Source of the DNA: Labilibaculum sp. DW002
GTDB taxonomy: Bacteria > Bacteroidota > Bacteroidia > Bacteroidales > Marinifilaceae
NCBI RefSeq assembly: GCF_029029525.1
Contig: NZ_JAKJSC010000001.1
Location: 1,426,001 to 1,490,000 of the forward strand
DNA: 64,000 nucleotides
Direction of reading: 5' to 3'
In this document: positions 53,604-62,539 of the stretch, piece after piece
How positions within the stretch are numbered: the first letter of the stretch is position 1
Layout: every line of letters begins with the position of its first letter
Program-made: the position numbers and the translations under genes
Notes under the pieces: model-generated
The model's input: only the letters and a program-made list of their open reading frames with translations
Databases searched by the model: none
What the model was told of the DNA's origin: nothing

Positions 53604-54065
53604 CTAAATATCATATTCCGATGATTGCTTAATCTCTTTTATCACGAAAGTGCTATTTAATACGCCAATATTTTTGATTTTAGACAATTTGTAACGAACA
53701 AATTCATGATACTCTTCTAAACTTCGAACATGAATTTTAAGAATAAAATCGACTTGCCCTGCAACGTGGTAACATTCCTGAACTTCCTTTAAATCTTGAA
53801 TTTGCTCCTCAAACTCATCAATAAAAGCCTCGTTATGATATCGCATGGAAACTTGGCACATGGCAGTAACAGTTCTACCAATTCTTGTTTTATCTAAAAT
53901 TGCTACATACTTTTTAATAAAGCCTTGATTCTCCAGTCTTCTTATTCTTTCATAAACTGGTGAAACTGTTAGACTCAGCATGCTTGCAATTTCTTTTGCT
54001 GTCTTTTTTGAATCGGTCTGTAATATCCTTAAAATCGTCTTATCGGTTTGATCTAAACTTTCCAT
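53604..54065 (-). CDS. Lrp/AsnC-family transcriptional regulator
   Basis: 153 residues from the ATG at 54065 (MESLDQTDKTILRILQ), the typical family start; an upstream extension to 54122 is not homologous. The N-terminal winged helix-turn-helix (about 5-60) includes TAKEIASMLSLTVSPVYERIRRLE. The C-terminal RAM domain (about 65-145) senses amino acids and oligomerises (VQECYHVAGQVDFILKI). It may regulate amino-acid metabolism genes or itself. Its targets here are unknown. Confidence 0.92.
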   Translation of the reverse strand: MESLDQTDKTILRILQTDSKKTAKEIASMLSLTVSPVYERIRRLENQGFIKKYVAILDKTRIGRTVTAMCQVSMRYHNEAFIDEFEEQIQDLKEVQECYHVAGQVDFILKIHVRSLEEYHEFVRYKLSKIKNIGVLNSTFVIKEIKQSSEYDI

Positions 54066-54397
54066 ATCAGAAAAAATTACTCCATTTATAACGTTTGCAT
54101 AACATTTGAAAGTGAAAAACACTTTACTTGGCGCTAATTTCGGTAATTATTACTTAATTACAATGGGAATGTATGAAATATAACGGAAAGGTCGTTACTT
54201 TGCTAGCAAATAGTACGGAACAACACAACAAACATATAGGTTGCTTGCAACCAAAAACAAACACAACAACAAACACAACAACACACTACAAAAACACCTC
54301 TTTCCCTTCCTGGATCGAGGTTTTTTTTATTCCACCAACTCAAAAAAAAAAAAATGCGCCCGTATGGACGCATTCCTCTTGCTTTATTTGTTTTATC
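54066..54397. other. intergenic region with G-free CA-rich tract
   Basis: 332 bases between lrp and the S9 peptidase gene. A promoter-like TTACTTTG (54195-54202, plus strand), a palindrome GGTTGCTTGCAACC (54239-54252), a run without G on the plus strand (54253-54311) with a perfect 12-base tandem duplication AAACACAACAAC (54259-54282), and a T8 tract (54321-54328) occur in order. A plus-strand small RNA is possible. The terminator of the S9 operon follows at 54342-54374. Confidence 0.45.
54342..54374 (-). terminator. terminator after the S9 peptidase gene
   Basis: On the minus strand AATGCGTCC pairs with GGGCGCATT (one G:U) around a 4-base loop (54353-54374) and is followed by a run of about 12 T. 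It is strong and strand-specific, 24 bases past the stop. Confidence 0.88.
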
Positions 54398-57214
54398 TTA
54401 TTTCGTTAATTCATAAGCATCCGTTTTGCCTTTCTTCACTGCAGGTATACCATCAACCATCCAAGCAGGAGCAGTTTTCCCTTTTAGATAGTAATCGAAG
54501 AATTGCATCATTCTGATGGATAAGTCCATTCGGTTAGGACGTTTTTTCAAGTTATGTGCTTCGTTATTATATGAAAGCATCCAACATGGTTTTTGCAAAC
54601 GTCGCATTGCCACGAAAAATTCAATTCCTTGGTACCATGGCACTGCACCATCATGATCGTTGTGCATAATAAGCAATGGTGTTTTAATTTTTGGAACCGA
54701 GAAAATAGGCGAGTTCTCTAGATAATGTAATGGTTTCTCCCAAAGGGTACCACCTATTCTACTTTGTGTATGCTCATATTGGAACATTCTACTTCTGCCA
54801 CTTTTCCATCTGATTCCTCCATATGCAGAGGTCATATTACTCACAGGAGCTCCGGCCATAGCACATTTGTAAAGGTTTGTTTTTGTCACCAAGTGAGCAA
54901 TTTGATAACCTCCCCAACTTTGTCCTTGTAAAGCAACGTTTTCTTTATCGATAAAATCAAAACGATCCATCATTGCAAGAGTTCCGGTAACTATTGAACT
55001 GTATGCACTTTCTCCGGGATGACCAACTTTAGGATAGGTAATGTCTGGCATGAAAATCAAGTAATCATTACTTACGCAGTATGTTGGGTTAATTATAGAC
55101 CAATTAGGCTGAGGCACATAATGCTTGTGTAAACGATCACTAACTCGTTCGTAAAAATAGACAAGCATTGGGTATTTCTTATTAGGATCGAAATTTTCAG
55201 GTTTGAAGAGCATTCCTTGCAACTCTTCTCCATCTCCCGAAGTCCATTTCACCAATTCAACATCTCCCCACAAGTAATTTTTCTGTTGTGGGTTTGCATC
55301 AGATATTTGCTTTAGCTCTGATAAATCAAGCTTACTTGTCCACAAGTTCGGATACTCCTTAAAAGTTGATTTCGTCCAAAGTAATCGATTTGCCTTCTTT
55401 GCTTTTAATGTTTTTCGATAGCTAACATCTTCGAACACCAACTGTTTTGGATCATCATCCTTCTTTAACTGAAAATATCCTGATTTTTTTGAAAATTCAT
55501 GAAAGGCACTTAATAATACTGTCACATTCAAATCAACAAACAACTCATCTTCATCCAACTTTTCGTAATCGAAGCGGATATGATTTCTACGTCCGAATCC
55601 ATTGGTAATGTTTTCAGCACCCTTCACTCCTTTCGGATCTAGCTTCCAAAAATCATAACGATCCTGTACAATCACATACTTGTCATCCTTTGTCCAGCCA
55701 ACAATCCCATACGGACTAGGATCACTAGGTGTATCGTGAGTTTCATTGTAGAAATTTGTTTTTATTTTAGCCGTTAATGCAATTGTTTTTTTAGTGTCAA
55801 TCTGGTAAGAGTACCACACACTATCTCGCGATTCGTACCAATACATGTAATTCTGAGCTGGAGAAAGATTAACCCTGGAATTCATTTTTTCCAAAACCAA
55901 TTCCCTCTTTCCGGATTTTGTATCAAGCAAATAATAATCTGAATACCAATCATCCCAAGAAGTTAATTGCTGGTAGGGTAAATTTGAAGAACCTAAAGCA
56001 AACTGTTTATTTCCATGATCAAATAACTTTACCTTTGGCATTTCTTTATCAGCTAACTGAACCAACTTGTTATCAGCAATATTATATACCGCTAACCAAG
56101 TTCTTTTCTTTTCCTTCTCTGCCTGCAATTTTTGTTGTGGTTGCAATAAAGGATCTTTCCAATTCCAAACATCAACTTTATATTTTTCCTCATCTAATAA
56201 GGTGTCTTTTGGCTCATTTATTGGTTTTGGAGCTACTCCAAAATATAATTTATTCCCATTTTTAGAGAAGTATATCTCACCATTTTCACTAGCTGTCCAC
56301 TTGTCTTGAATTTCAACAGTATTCGTATCAACTAATCGATTTAGCTGATCCATCTTCAAGTCTTGATAATACAAGTCAAAGGTTTTATTCTCAACTGTAT
56401 CTGCAGAAAAAAGAAATGCCAACTGATCGCCATTGTTTGCCAATGCGGTATTCTTAGCTAAACCTTCTTTTTCGAAAACAGTTTTTACTTCTTCATTTTT
56501 AGCTAAAAACCAATTTACTTTTGAATTTTGAATACTATCTCCTACAACTTGCACAAAAGAAACTGCATTTCCATTTTCTGACAAATTGTAATCTGCCACA
56601 TCCTTGTATCTATGCTCTTTTCCTGATAGAAAATTTAGAATCACCAATTCTCCTTTTTTAACATCGTACTTTCCTTTCGAGCCTTTTTTCTTTTCTTCTT
56701 TGCCCTTATCCTTAATGGAATCATTTGCCAAACTATCCTTTTTCGCCTTTGGCATTTCCAATAAAAAAGCCAGCCATTCTCCTTTTTCTTCTGGTGTTTT
56801 CACAGATTTAAATTCTGCAAAACGCTGAATAGAATTCTTATTTAAATTCCATACTACCAAAGAATCTTTGGGTTGTTTCTCTTTTTCAACCTTATCCATT
56901 TTAGCTTTTCGAATGGTATCAAACTGAGCTTTAATTTGAAAACACAACACATCCGAATTAGGCGTAAACACAGCCTTATAACCACGAGAAATAGAATCTA
57001 ACTTTCCTGTATTTACTTCATACAAATACAAATATCCATCTCCTTTTTGTGGATTTACTTCATAACTAACCCATTCTCCATTGTTCGATATTTTTTGATT
57101 TTTCAAATTCTTCCAATGGTCGTAATCAGAATGTTTTAATGACTGCTTTGAATTTTGCGCCATTGCACTGCCTACAAAAAGGCATAGCAAAATGAATAGT
57201 AATGACTTTCTCAT
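54398..57214 (-). CDS. S9-family prolyl oligopeptidase-like serine peptidase
   Basis: A 938-residue exported peptidase. The signal peptide ends in AMAQ (about residue 20). An N-terminal beta-propeller, with a lysine-rich insertion near 155-185, is followed by the alpha/beta-hydrolase domain. The catalytic triad is Ser766 in GQSWGGYQ, Asp855 in DHDGAVP and His887 in NEAHNL. The layout fits periplasmic dipeptidyl/acyl peptidases of Bacteroidota, longer than classic DPP4. It follows cysQ by 27 bases, so it is probably the last gene of the SLC13-cysQ-peptidase operon, although its function looks unrelated. Confidence 0.88.
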   Translation of the reverse strand: MRKSLLFILLCLFVGSAMAQNSKQSLKHSDYDHWKNLKNQKISNNGEWVSYEVNPQKGDGYLYLYEVNTGKLDSISRGYKAVFTPNSDVLCFQIKAQFDTIRKAKMDKVEKEKQPKDSLVVWNLNKNSIQRFAEFKSVKTPEEKGEWLAFLLEMPKAKKDSLANDSIKDKGKEEKKKGSKGKYDVKKGELVILNFLSGKEHRYKDVADYNLSENGNAVSFVQVVGDSIQNSKVNWFLAKNEEVKTVFEKEGLAKNTALANNGDQLAFLFSADTVENKTFDLYYQDLKMDQLNRLVDTNTVEIQDKWTASENGEIYFSKNGNKLYFGVAPKPINEPKDTLLDEEKYKVDVWNWKDPLLQPQQKLQAEKEKKRTWLAVYNIADNKLVQLADKEMPKVKLFDHGNKQFALGSSNLPYQQLTSWDDWYSDYYLLDTKSGKRELVLEKMNSRVNLSPAQNYMYWYESRDSVWYSYQIDTKKTIALTAKIKTNFYNETHDTPSDPSPYGIVGWTKDDKYVIVQDRYDFWKLDPKGVKGAENITNGFGRRNHIRFDYEKLDEDELFVDLNVTVLLSAFHEFSKKSGYFQLKKDDDPKQLVFEDVSYRKTLKAKKANRLLWTKSTFKEYPNLWTSKLDLSELKQISDANPQQKNYLWGDVELVKWTSGDGEELQGMLFKPENFDPNKKYPMLVYFYERVSDRLHKHYVPQPNWSIINPTYCVSNDYLIFMPDITYPKVGHPGESAYSSIVTGTLAMMDRFDFIDKENVALQGQSWGGYQIAHLVTKTNLYKCAMAGAPVSNMTSAYGGIRWKSGRSRMFQYEHTQSRIGGTLWEKPLHYLENSPIFSVPKIKTPLLIMHNDHDGAVPWYQGIEFFVAMRRLQKPCWMLSYNNEAHNLKKRPNRMDLSIRMMQFFDYYLKGKTAPAWMVDGIPAVKKGKTDAYELTK

Positions 57215-57241
57215 GACTCGAATAATTATCCTTTATAGTGT

Positions 57242-58057
57242 TTAGTTGTCTCTCTTACAAATGAACCAAGGATTTAATAAATCCTCTTTATTATATGAAA
57301 TCTCCTCCTCCGAATTTAAGTGTAGAACTTTTCCTCCAGAAGCTGTTACAATCGCATGCCCAGCAGCAATATCCCACTCCATTGTTGGAGCATATCTTGG
57401 GTACACATCAGCTTCCCCTTCTGCAATCATGCATAATTTCAAAGAACTTCCTTTAGAAATCAACTCAACCTCACCGTGTTCTTGTTTTAGTTTCTCAATA
57501 AAATCGGTTGTTTCCTGACTCATGTGCGAACGAGAACCAACAACACGCACAGTAGATCTGTTTTGCTTTAATGGTAGCTTTTCAGATTCTAAAACCAATT
57601 GATCCAAAGTGCCAGTCCAATCTTCAATATTATTTATTAGGAAAGCACCTAATTCCTTATCCGAAAAATACAATTGTTGATATACCGGAACATAAATTAC
57701 GCCAGCAATTGCTTTTCCATTTTCTATTAAAGCAACATTAACCGTAAACTCATCATTTCGTTTGATGAATTCCTTTGTCCCATCCAATGGATCAACGATC
57801 CAACAGTAATCCCAAGCTTTACGAGTTGTGTAATCTAGCTTCTCGCCTTCTTCACTTAAAACAGGCACTCCCAATTCATCTAAAACAGAGACAATTGCAT
57901 TGTGCGCTCTCTGATCAGCAATGGTTAAAGGACTGTTATCGGATTTAATTTGGATTTCGAAATCGGTAGAATTATATACTTCGATTATTTCTTTACCCGC
58001 CTTTAATGAAGCAGAAATTGCGGCTAAAAGAAGCTCTTTTCTTTTACTAAAATTCAT
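57242..58057 (-). CDS. cysQ: 3'(2'),5'-bisphosphate nucleotidase CysQ
   Basis: A 271-residue inositol-monophosphatase-fold phosphatase that recycles 3'-phosphoadenosine 5'-phosphate from sulfate assimilation and sulfation. The metal-binding motifs are LSEEGE, DPLDGTKEF and WDIAAGHAI. Normal length. It lies 44 bases after the SLC13 permease gene, matching the known pairing of CysQ with sulfate or other anion transporters. Confidence 0.9.
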   Translation of the reverse strand: MNFSKRKELLLAAISASLKAGKEIIEVYNSTDFEIQIKSDNSPLTIADQRAHNAIVSVLDELGVPVLSEEGEKLDYTTRKAWDYCWIVDPLDGTKEFIKRNDEFTVNVALIENGKAIAGVIYVPVYQQLYFSDKELGAFLINNIEDWTGTLDQLVLESEKLPLKQNRSTVRVVGSRSHMSQETTDFIEKLKQEHGEVELISKGSSLKLCMIAEGEADVYPRYAPTMEWDIAAGHAIVTASGGKVLHLNSEEEISYNKEDLLNPWFICKRDN

Positions 58058-58101
58058 GTGTAAATATGCTTTTCAACCCTTTTGGATTGTAGAATTATCA
58101 A

Positions 58102-59883
58102 TTAATAAAAATAAATATAAGACAGTATGGTAACGGTAACAATCATATAAATAATCGTGAGCGGAAAACCAATCTTAAAGAAATCCTTAAAGGTATAACC
58201 TCCTGGTCCATAAACCATTAAATTGGTTTGATATCCAATAGGAGTCATAAAATTAGCCGCAGCGGCAAATGCAACAACCAGAACAAAAGGCTCAGGATTT
58301 AAATGAAGATTTAAGGCCATGGTTAAAGATATCGGAAACAGGATAGCTACTGCTGCTTTATTGGTAATGTAAGCTGCTAATACCGATGTTATTAAATATA
58401 CACCAAACAAAACACCAACTCTACCTAAAGGAATAAAAACCGAAATTAAAAGGTCGGCGAGAATCTGAGCCAAACCAGATTTAATCATTGCAGTACCAAA
58501 AGCCAAGGCTAAGGAAATGATAAGTGCCAAGTTAAAATCGACTCGTCCTGCAATATCCTTTGGATTAGTAATTTTTAAGCCTAAAATGATAATAATCATT
58601 ACCACCAATGTCATAAATAACGGAACGATATTACAGGCAGAAAGTAAAACTGCTAAGACTGTTCCACCTAACAATAATCCAATTTTATATCCTTCTTGCT
58701 TTCTAAACTCTTTTACTTTCGAGATAAAATAGAAATCCTGTACCAAGTGAGAACGATCAACAAAATCATCACCTCCTAATAATAAGAGAACATCACCTGC
58801 TCGTAATTTCACTTCCCCAATTTTACCATTTACTCGGCCTCCATTTCTATGGATTCCAATGATAGCAGCATCGTATTGGCCTCTAAAATTAGCTTCTTTT
58901 ACCGTTTTAGATATCAGTGTTGAATTATGAGAAATTACAATTTCGACAACCTCAATGTGTTTTTTATGTGTTAACATTCCAACGGTAGGCAATGTCAATC
59001 CTGAATTCGGAAGCACTAAATCGGCAATTGTTTCGGTATCCCCAGCAAAAAGCAATCGATCTGCTTCTTGCAGTCGGTATTCATGAGAAACAGCAGAAAT
59101 TCGAGTTTCTCCTCTATTTATTTGAAAAAGATAAAGGCCTTTTAAATTTCTAAGATCTGCCTCCTCAATTGATTTCCCAATTAAAATCGAATTTGGTTTT
59201 ACATGTGCTTCAACAATATATTTTCTAGTATTTTCAGAAAATTCACCTAAAACATCCTCCTTTTCGGGCAACCATTTTTTACTGACAAGAAGCAAATAAA
59301 TTGAACCAATAAACATCATTGGAATTCCTACATATGCAAAACTAAACATATCGAGAGATTCCAAACCAGGTATGATCTTTTGGTCGACAACCATGCCATT
59401 CACAATCAGGTTTGTTGATGTTCCAATAAGTGTTATACAACCTCCTAGAATGGCAGCATACGAAAGAGGTATTAATAATTTTGAAGGAGATATTTTATTT
59501 CGTTTGCTCCAACTATGCACGTATGGCATCATAACAGCAACCAAAGGCGTATTATTCAAAAAGGCAGAAAAACTTGCCACAAGAAATATCATCCGAGCCA
59601 TAAATTGTCGGTATGATTTTGCCTTCCGAAAAACCTTATCGAATAGTGTTTCTACAATTCCTAAATCTCTAATCACATCACCAATCAGCAGAAGCATTAA
59701 GATCACAACCATCTGATCGTTAGCAAAACCACTCAAAATTTCCGATGGTGTAAGAATTCCAAAAATCCCTAAAACAACCACTCCAATAAGGAAAGTAAAA
59801 GCAGGTCCAACCCACTCTTTATAGAATGAAATTAGAATAAAAACCAATACGATTAAAACAACGATCGCATCAAATGAGAGCAT
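58102..59883 (-). CDS. SLC13/DASS-type anion permease with RCK_C domains
   Basis: A 593-residue inner-membrane transporter. About 11 hydrophobic segments form two inverted halves, each with a signature loop: SAFLNNTPLVAV with IGTSTNLIVNG in the first, and NFMTPIGYQTNLMVYGPGG in the second. Two TrkA-C (RCK_C) regulatory domains sit in the central cytoplasmic loop (about 205-375). This layout is typical of bacterial sulfate or dicarboxylate permeases. The downstream cysQ makes sulfate the more attractive substrate, which is inference. Confidence 0.87.
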   Translation of the reverse strand: MLSFDAIVVLIVLVFILISFYKEWVGPAFTFLIGVVVLGIFGILTPSEILSGFANDQMVVILMLLLIGDVIRDLGIVETLFDKVFRKAKSYRQFMARMIFLVASFSAFLNNTPLVAVMMPYVHSWSKRNKISPSKLLIPLSYAAILGGCITLIGTSTNLIVNGMVVDQKIIPGLESLDMFSFAYVGIPMMFIGSIYLLLVSKKWLPEKEDVLGEFSENTRKYIVEAHVKPNSILIGKSIEEADLRNLKGLYLFQINRGETRISAVSHEYRLQEADRLLFAGDTETIADLVLPNSGLTLPTVGMLTHKKHIEVVEIVISHNSTLISKTVKEANFRGQYDAAIIGIHRNGGRVNGKIGEVKLRAGDVLLLLGGDDFVDRSHLVQDFYFISKVKEFRKQEGYKIGLLLGGTVLAVLLSACNIVPLFMTLVVMIIIILGLKITNPKDIAGRVDFNLALIISLALAFGTAMIKSGLAQILADLLISVFIPLGRVGVLFGVYLITSVLAAYITNKAAVAILFPISLTMALNLHLNPEPFVLVVAFAAAANFMTPIGYQTNLMVYGPGGYTFKDFFKIGFPLTIIYMIVTVTILSYIYFY

Positions 59884-59920
59884 AGACTAGGATTTGGATA
59901 TAGATTAAGAGACGAAGATA

Positions 59921-59928
59921 CAAAAATA
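59921..59928 (-). promoter_or_regulatory. -7 promoter box of the SLC13-cysQ operon
   Basis: The minus strand reads TATTTTTG, an exact TAnnTTTG match, 37 bases before the ATG at 59883. The nearest upstream TTG is slightly too distant. Confidence 0.5.
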
Positions 59929-60037
59929 CTAGCATCTGAAAGCGAAAAATACAATCCTTTCCGATTATGAATTGTTAAACAAATTTAATTCATAGCCATA
60001 AACTTATTCTCTTCTATATATGCAAGCTTAAAAAAGT

Positions 60038-60045
60038 TAAATTTG
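60038..60045 (+). promoter_or_regulatory. -7 promoter box of the DUF2284 gene
   Basis: TAAATTTG matches TAnnTTTG, 22 bases before the ATG at 60068. A purine-rich AGAAAGAGAG directly before the start could act as a ribosome-binding site. Confidence 0.5.
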
Positions 60046-60067
60046 TGCTCAATTCAGAAAGAGAGAT

Positions 60068-60646
60068 ATGAATAATCAGCAAATTGGCAGTTTTGAAAAA
60101 ACACTTCATAATACTGCCGTAAAGATTCATTACAAGCAAATAAAACTAAACAAAGAGCATCTATCTAAGTATTTGAATCCTAATCTATTTAATTCTTATT
60201 GTAAAAACGGTTGTCCAAATCATTCACAAAAATGGACTTGTCCTCCTTTTTGCCCTCCATTTGAAGAATATTCTAAAAATCATACTAGTATTTCCTTGTA
60301 CTTATTTTACACTTCTCCTAAGCAATCCATTCAATTTGATGAAAAAGACAGGTCACTATCTGCTTACAATTTTATTAAAGAGGAACTACAATCTTTTTTA
60401 AGAAAAAAAGAATTGCCAAATGAAAAAATGATTGCTGCAAATAGCTGTGAATTTTGCAAAACTTGCAAAGTTGCAGAAGGCAAAGCATGCCATATTCCTG
60501 AGAAAATACGTTACAATTTGGTTGCCTTTGGTTTTGATGTTCGTGCAATAATGACTGATTTATTTCAGCACAAAATTGAATGGGCCAAAGAAAATAAAGT
60601 ACCAAATATGGTTAGCAGTGTTGGTGCTATTTTAAACGCTCCTTGA
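60068..60646 (+). CDS. DUF2284 cysteine-rich metal-binding protein
   Basis: 192 residues with two cysteine clusters. The first is C45, C49, C58 and C62 around WTCPPFCPPF, the hallmark of DUF2284. The second, near 137-152, is CEFCKTCKVAEGKAC. Metal or iron-sulphur binding is likely; the cellular role is unknown. It converges on the HD-domain gene, and the last 20 bases overlap it (60627-60646), so the two transcripts are complementary at their 3' ends. Confidence 0.85.
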   Translation: MNNQQIGSFEKTLHNTAVKIHYKQIKLNKEHLSKYLNPNLFNSYCKNGCPNHSQKWTCPPFCPPFEEYSKNHTSISLYLFYTSPKQSIQFDEKDRSLSAYNFIKEELQSFLRKKELPNEKMIAANSCEFCKTCKVAEGKACHIPEKIRYNLVAFGFDVRAIMTDLFQHKIEWAKENKVPNMVSSVGAILNAP

Positions 60647-61181
60647 AAGGCAGAAATGTCATAAAATCTGCATGGTGAACAATGTAAGCTTCGGTGCTTC
60701 TTTTTACCATATCACCTTCCCCTGCATGTGTCGCAATAATATGACAAACCTCTGGTGGAATTCCACACTCTTCGGCAAGAGAAACACCAGAGAAAGGATG
60801 TCTAATATATTTCCCATAGCTTCCTTGAATTGCATTGTTTTTTTCATCCAACACATACTCCAATAATTTCCCAACATCACATAGTATTGCACCTGCAACT
60901 ACAACATCTAAATCAACAGGAAGTTCCTTTTTAAAAAAGGAATTCATTTTCTTACCACTCGCTTTAGCAATATGTACAACGCATTGTTTATGATCCATAA
61001 AACTCACCTTTAAATCTGGACCACAAAGCAATGTAAAAGGTATATTTTCTAAATCTTGTGCAGTAAGCACGCTTCTTTCCAAGGCAATTTCCCAAACTTT
61101 TGTAGTTTTCTCTTTTAGTATGTCGTCTTGAATCCACTCCAATTCGGGCCATAATTCTTTAACAACTTTTCTCATACCCAT
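60627..61181 (-). CDS. HD-domain-like protein with altered HD dyad
   Basis: A 184-residue protein resembling HD-superfamily metal-dependent phosphohydrolases. An upstream histidine (in DHKQCVVH, about 63-69), the helix AGAILCDVGKLLEY, a conserved IRHPFSGVSLAEECGIP segment, IATHAGEG and a late HHADF are in family order. The central dyad reads Cys-Asp (codons TGT GAT) instead of His-Asp, so metal binding may be altered. Its start overlaps the dehydrogenase-family gene by 23 bases, implying co-translation. The substrate is unknown. Confidence 0.78.
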   Translation of the reverse strand: MGMRKVVKELWPELEWIQDDILKEKTTKVWEIALERSVLTAQDLENIPFTLLCGPDLKVSFMDHKQCVVHIAKASGKKMNSFFKKELPVDLDVVVAGAILCDVGKLLEYVLDEKNNAIQGSYGKYIRHPFSGVSLAEECGIPPEVCHIIATHAGEGDMVKRSTEAYIVHHADFMTFLPFKERLK

Positions 61182-62391
61182 AGCTAGAATGTTTGGTTTT
61201 CAGTTTTGCTATAATTTCATCTGCCATTTGATAGGTTGAAGCAGCTCCTTTTTGAATAACATCAGGTTTTCCCGACATTTTCTTCATATCATATGTTTGA
61301 ACTTTTCCTTCCAAAATAACTTCAGCAACTACCTCACGAATTCTTCTTGATATTTCTGTCTCTCCTAAATAATCTAACATCATACAAGCCGATTCTACCA
61401 TTGCAATGGGATTAACAATTGAGGTTTTAAAATCAGCATATTTTGGTGCTGAACCATGGGTTGGCTCAAAAACAGCGATTCCATCTTCCGACATTTGTGC
61501 ACTACAAGCAAAGCCCAGACCTCCAATCAATCCAGCAAAACCATCCGATACAATATCTCCAAACATATTTCCCGCAACAATAACGCCATAATACTCAGGA
61601 TTTTTTGTCAACCACATCATTTGAGCATCGATATTGGTATTCCACAATTCAATTTCCGGAAATTGTTTTCTTTGAATCTCCTGAGCCAACTTAAACATCA
61701 TCCCTGAAGTTTCTCGAATTACATTTGGTTTCTCACATACTGTTACTGATTTGTAAGAATTCTTTCTGGCATATTCAAAGGCAGCAGTAAGTATTCTACT
61801 GGTACCATTTTTAGTGAAAATTCTTGTGGAAATAGACAATTCATCTCTAGGAACATCTCCAAAATTCTTCACAAATTTCGGATGACTAGTTAGAGCTGCA
61901 TAAACTGTATTATCAGGATTCGACCATTCAACACCTCCATACAAGCCTTCGGTATTTTGTCTAAAAATTACAACATCAACAATTGGCTCTTCAATTTTGC
62001 CTTCTTTTCCTCTTCGAATAAAATTGAGCGGATTTCCTTTGTAAGTTTTACATGGTCGAATACAAATATCTAACTTGAAATACTGACGTAAGCCAACAAT
62101 CGGGCTAGAATAAACATATCCTTTATTTTTCAATTCAGGAGTCAATTCACTTGCTGCATCGTCTTTCGGTTTAGAAGTTATTGCTCCAAACAAGCCAATT
62201 TTGTGTTTCTCAAGCAAATCGATGGTGCGTTTTGGCAGTGGATTTCCTTCTTTACACCAAAATTCCCATCCAATGTCGGCCTCCACATAATTGGCTTCGA
62301 ATCCGGCAGCCGTTAAAATTCTTATGGTTTCGTCGAGAACAACACGACCAATACCATCTCCAGGCATAGCTACTATGGTTCTTTTACTCAT
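61159..62391 (-). CDS. isocitrate/isopropylmalate dehydrogenase-family enzyme
   Basis: 410 residues from the ATG at 62391; a GTG at 62406 would add five residues. This beta-decarboxylating dehydrogenase family oxidises 2R,3S-type hydroxyacids with NAD(P)+. Visible are MPGDGIG, GLRQYFKLDICIRPCK (two substrate arginines), FRQNTEGLYGG, the metal aspartates in NMFGDIVSDGFAGL, and the cofactor loop EPTHGSAPKYA. The substrate loop reads SSPIVGLR rather than the classic SxNxxLR of isocitrate dehydrogenase, so substrate assignment is uncertain. No leu genes are near. Confidence 0.85.
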   Translation of the reverse strand: MSKRTIVAMPGDGIGRVVLDETIRILTAAGFEANYVEADIGWEFWCKEGNPLPKRTIDLLEKHKIGLFGAITSKPKDDAASELTPELKNKGYVYSSPIVGLRQYFKLDICIRPCKTYKGNPLNFIRRGKEGKIEEPIVDVVIFRQNTEGLYGGVEWSNPDNTVYAALTSHPKFVKNFGDVPRDELSISTRIFTKNGTSRILTAAFEYARKNSYKSVTVCEKPNVIRETSGMMFKLAQEIQRKQFPEIELWNTNIDAQMMWLTKNPEYYGVIVAGNMFGDIVSDGFAGLIGGLGFACSAQMSEDGIAVFEPTHGSAPKYADFKTSIVNPIAMVESACMMLDYLGETEISRRIREVVAEVILEGKVQTYDMKKMSGKPDVIQKGAASTYQMADEIIAKLKTKHSSYGYEKSC

Positions 62392-62489
62392 AACTTTAGA
62401 TTTCACAAGTTAATCCATCGCCACATTCCTCTTCTTACAACAATTTACAACTGATTTATTTAGAAATAAAATTTGTTTTTTTTTGACAA

Positions 62490-62518
62490 CAAAAAAGGCT
62501 CCAAAATGGAGCCTTTTT
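62490..62518 (-). terminator. terminator after the MORN lipoprotein gene
   Basis: AAAAAGGCTCCA (62492-62503) pairs with TGGAGCCTTTTT (62507-62518) around a 3-base loop, with T-runs in both directions. It separates the lipoprotein gene from the dehydrogenase-family gene. Confidence 0.88.
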
Positions 62519-62539
62519 CAATGTCATATTACAGAATAT

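Noticed and set aside
54241-54311. CRISPR-like repeat array
   Set aside because: Only a 12-base direct duplication without spacers and no cas genes; it is a simple CA-rich tract.
54173-54409. 78-codon open frame on the plus strand rich in Asn and Thr
   Set aside because: It runs through the CA-repeat tract and the S9 terminator, has no ribosome site, and its composition just mirrors the repeat.
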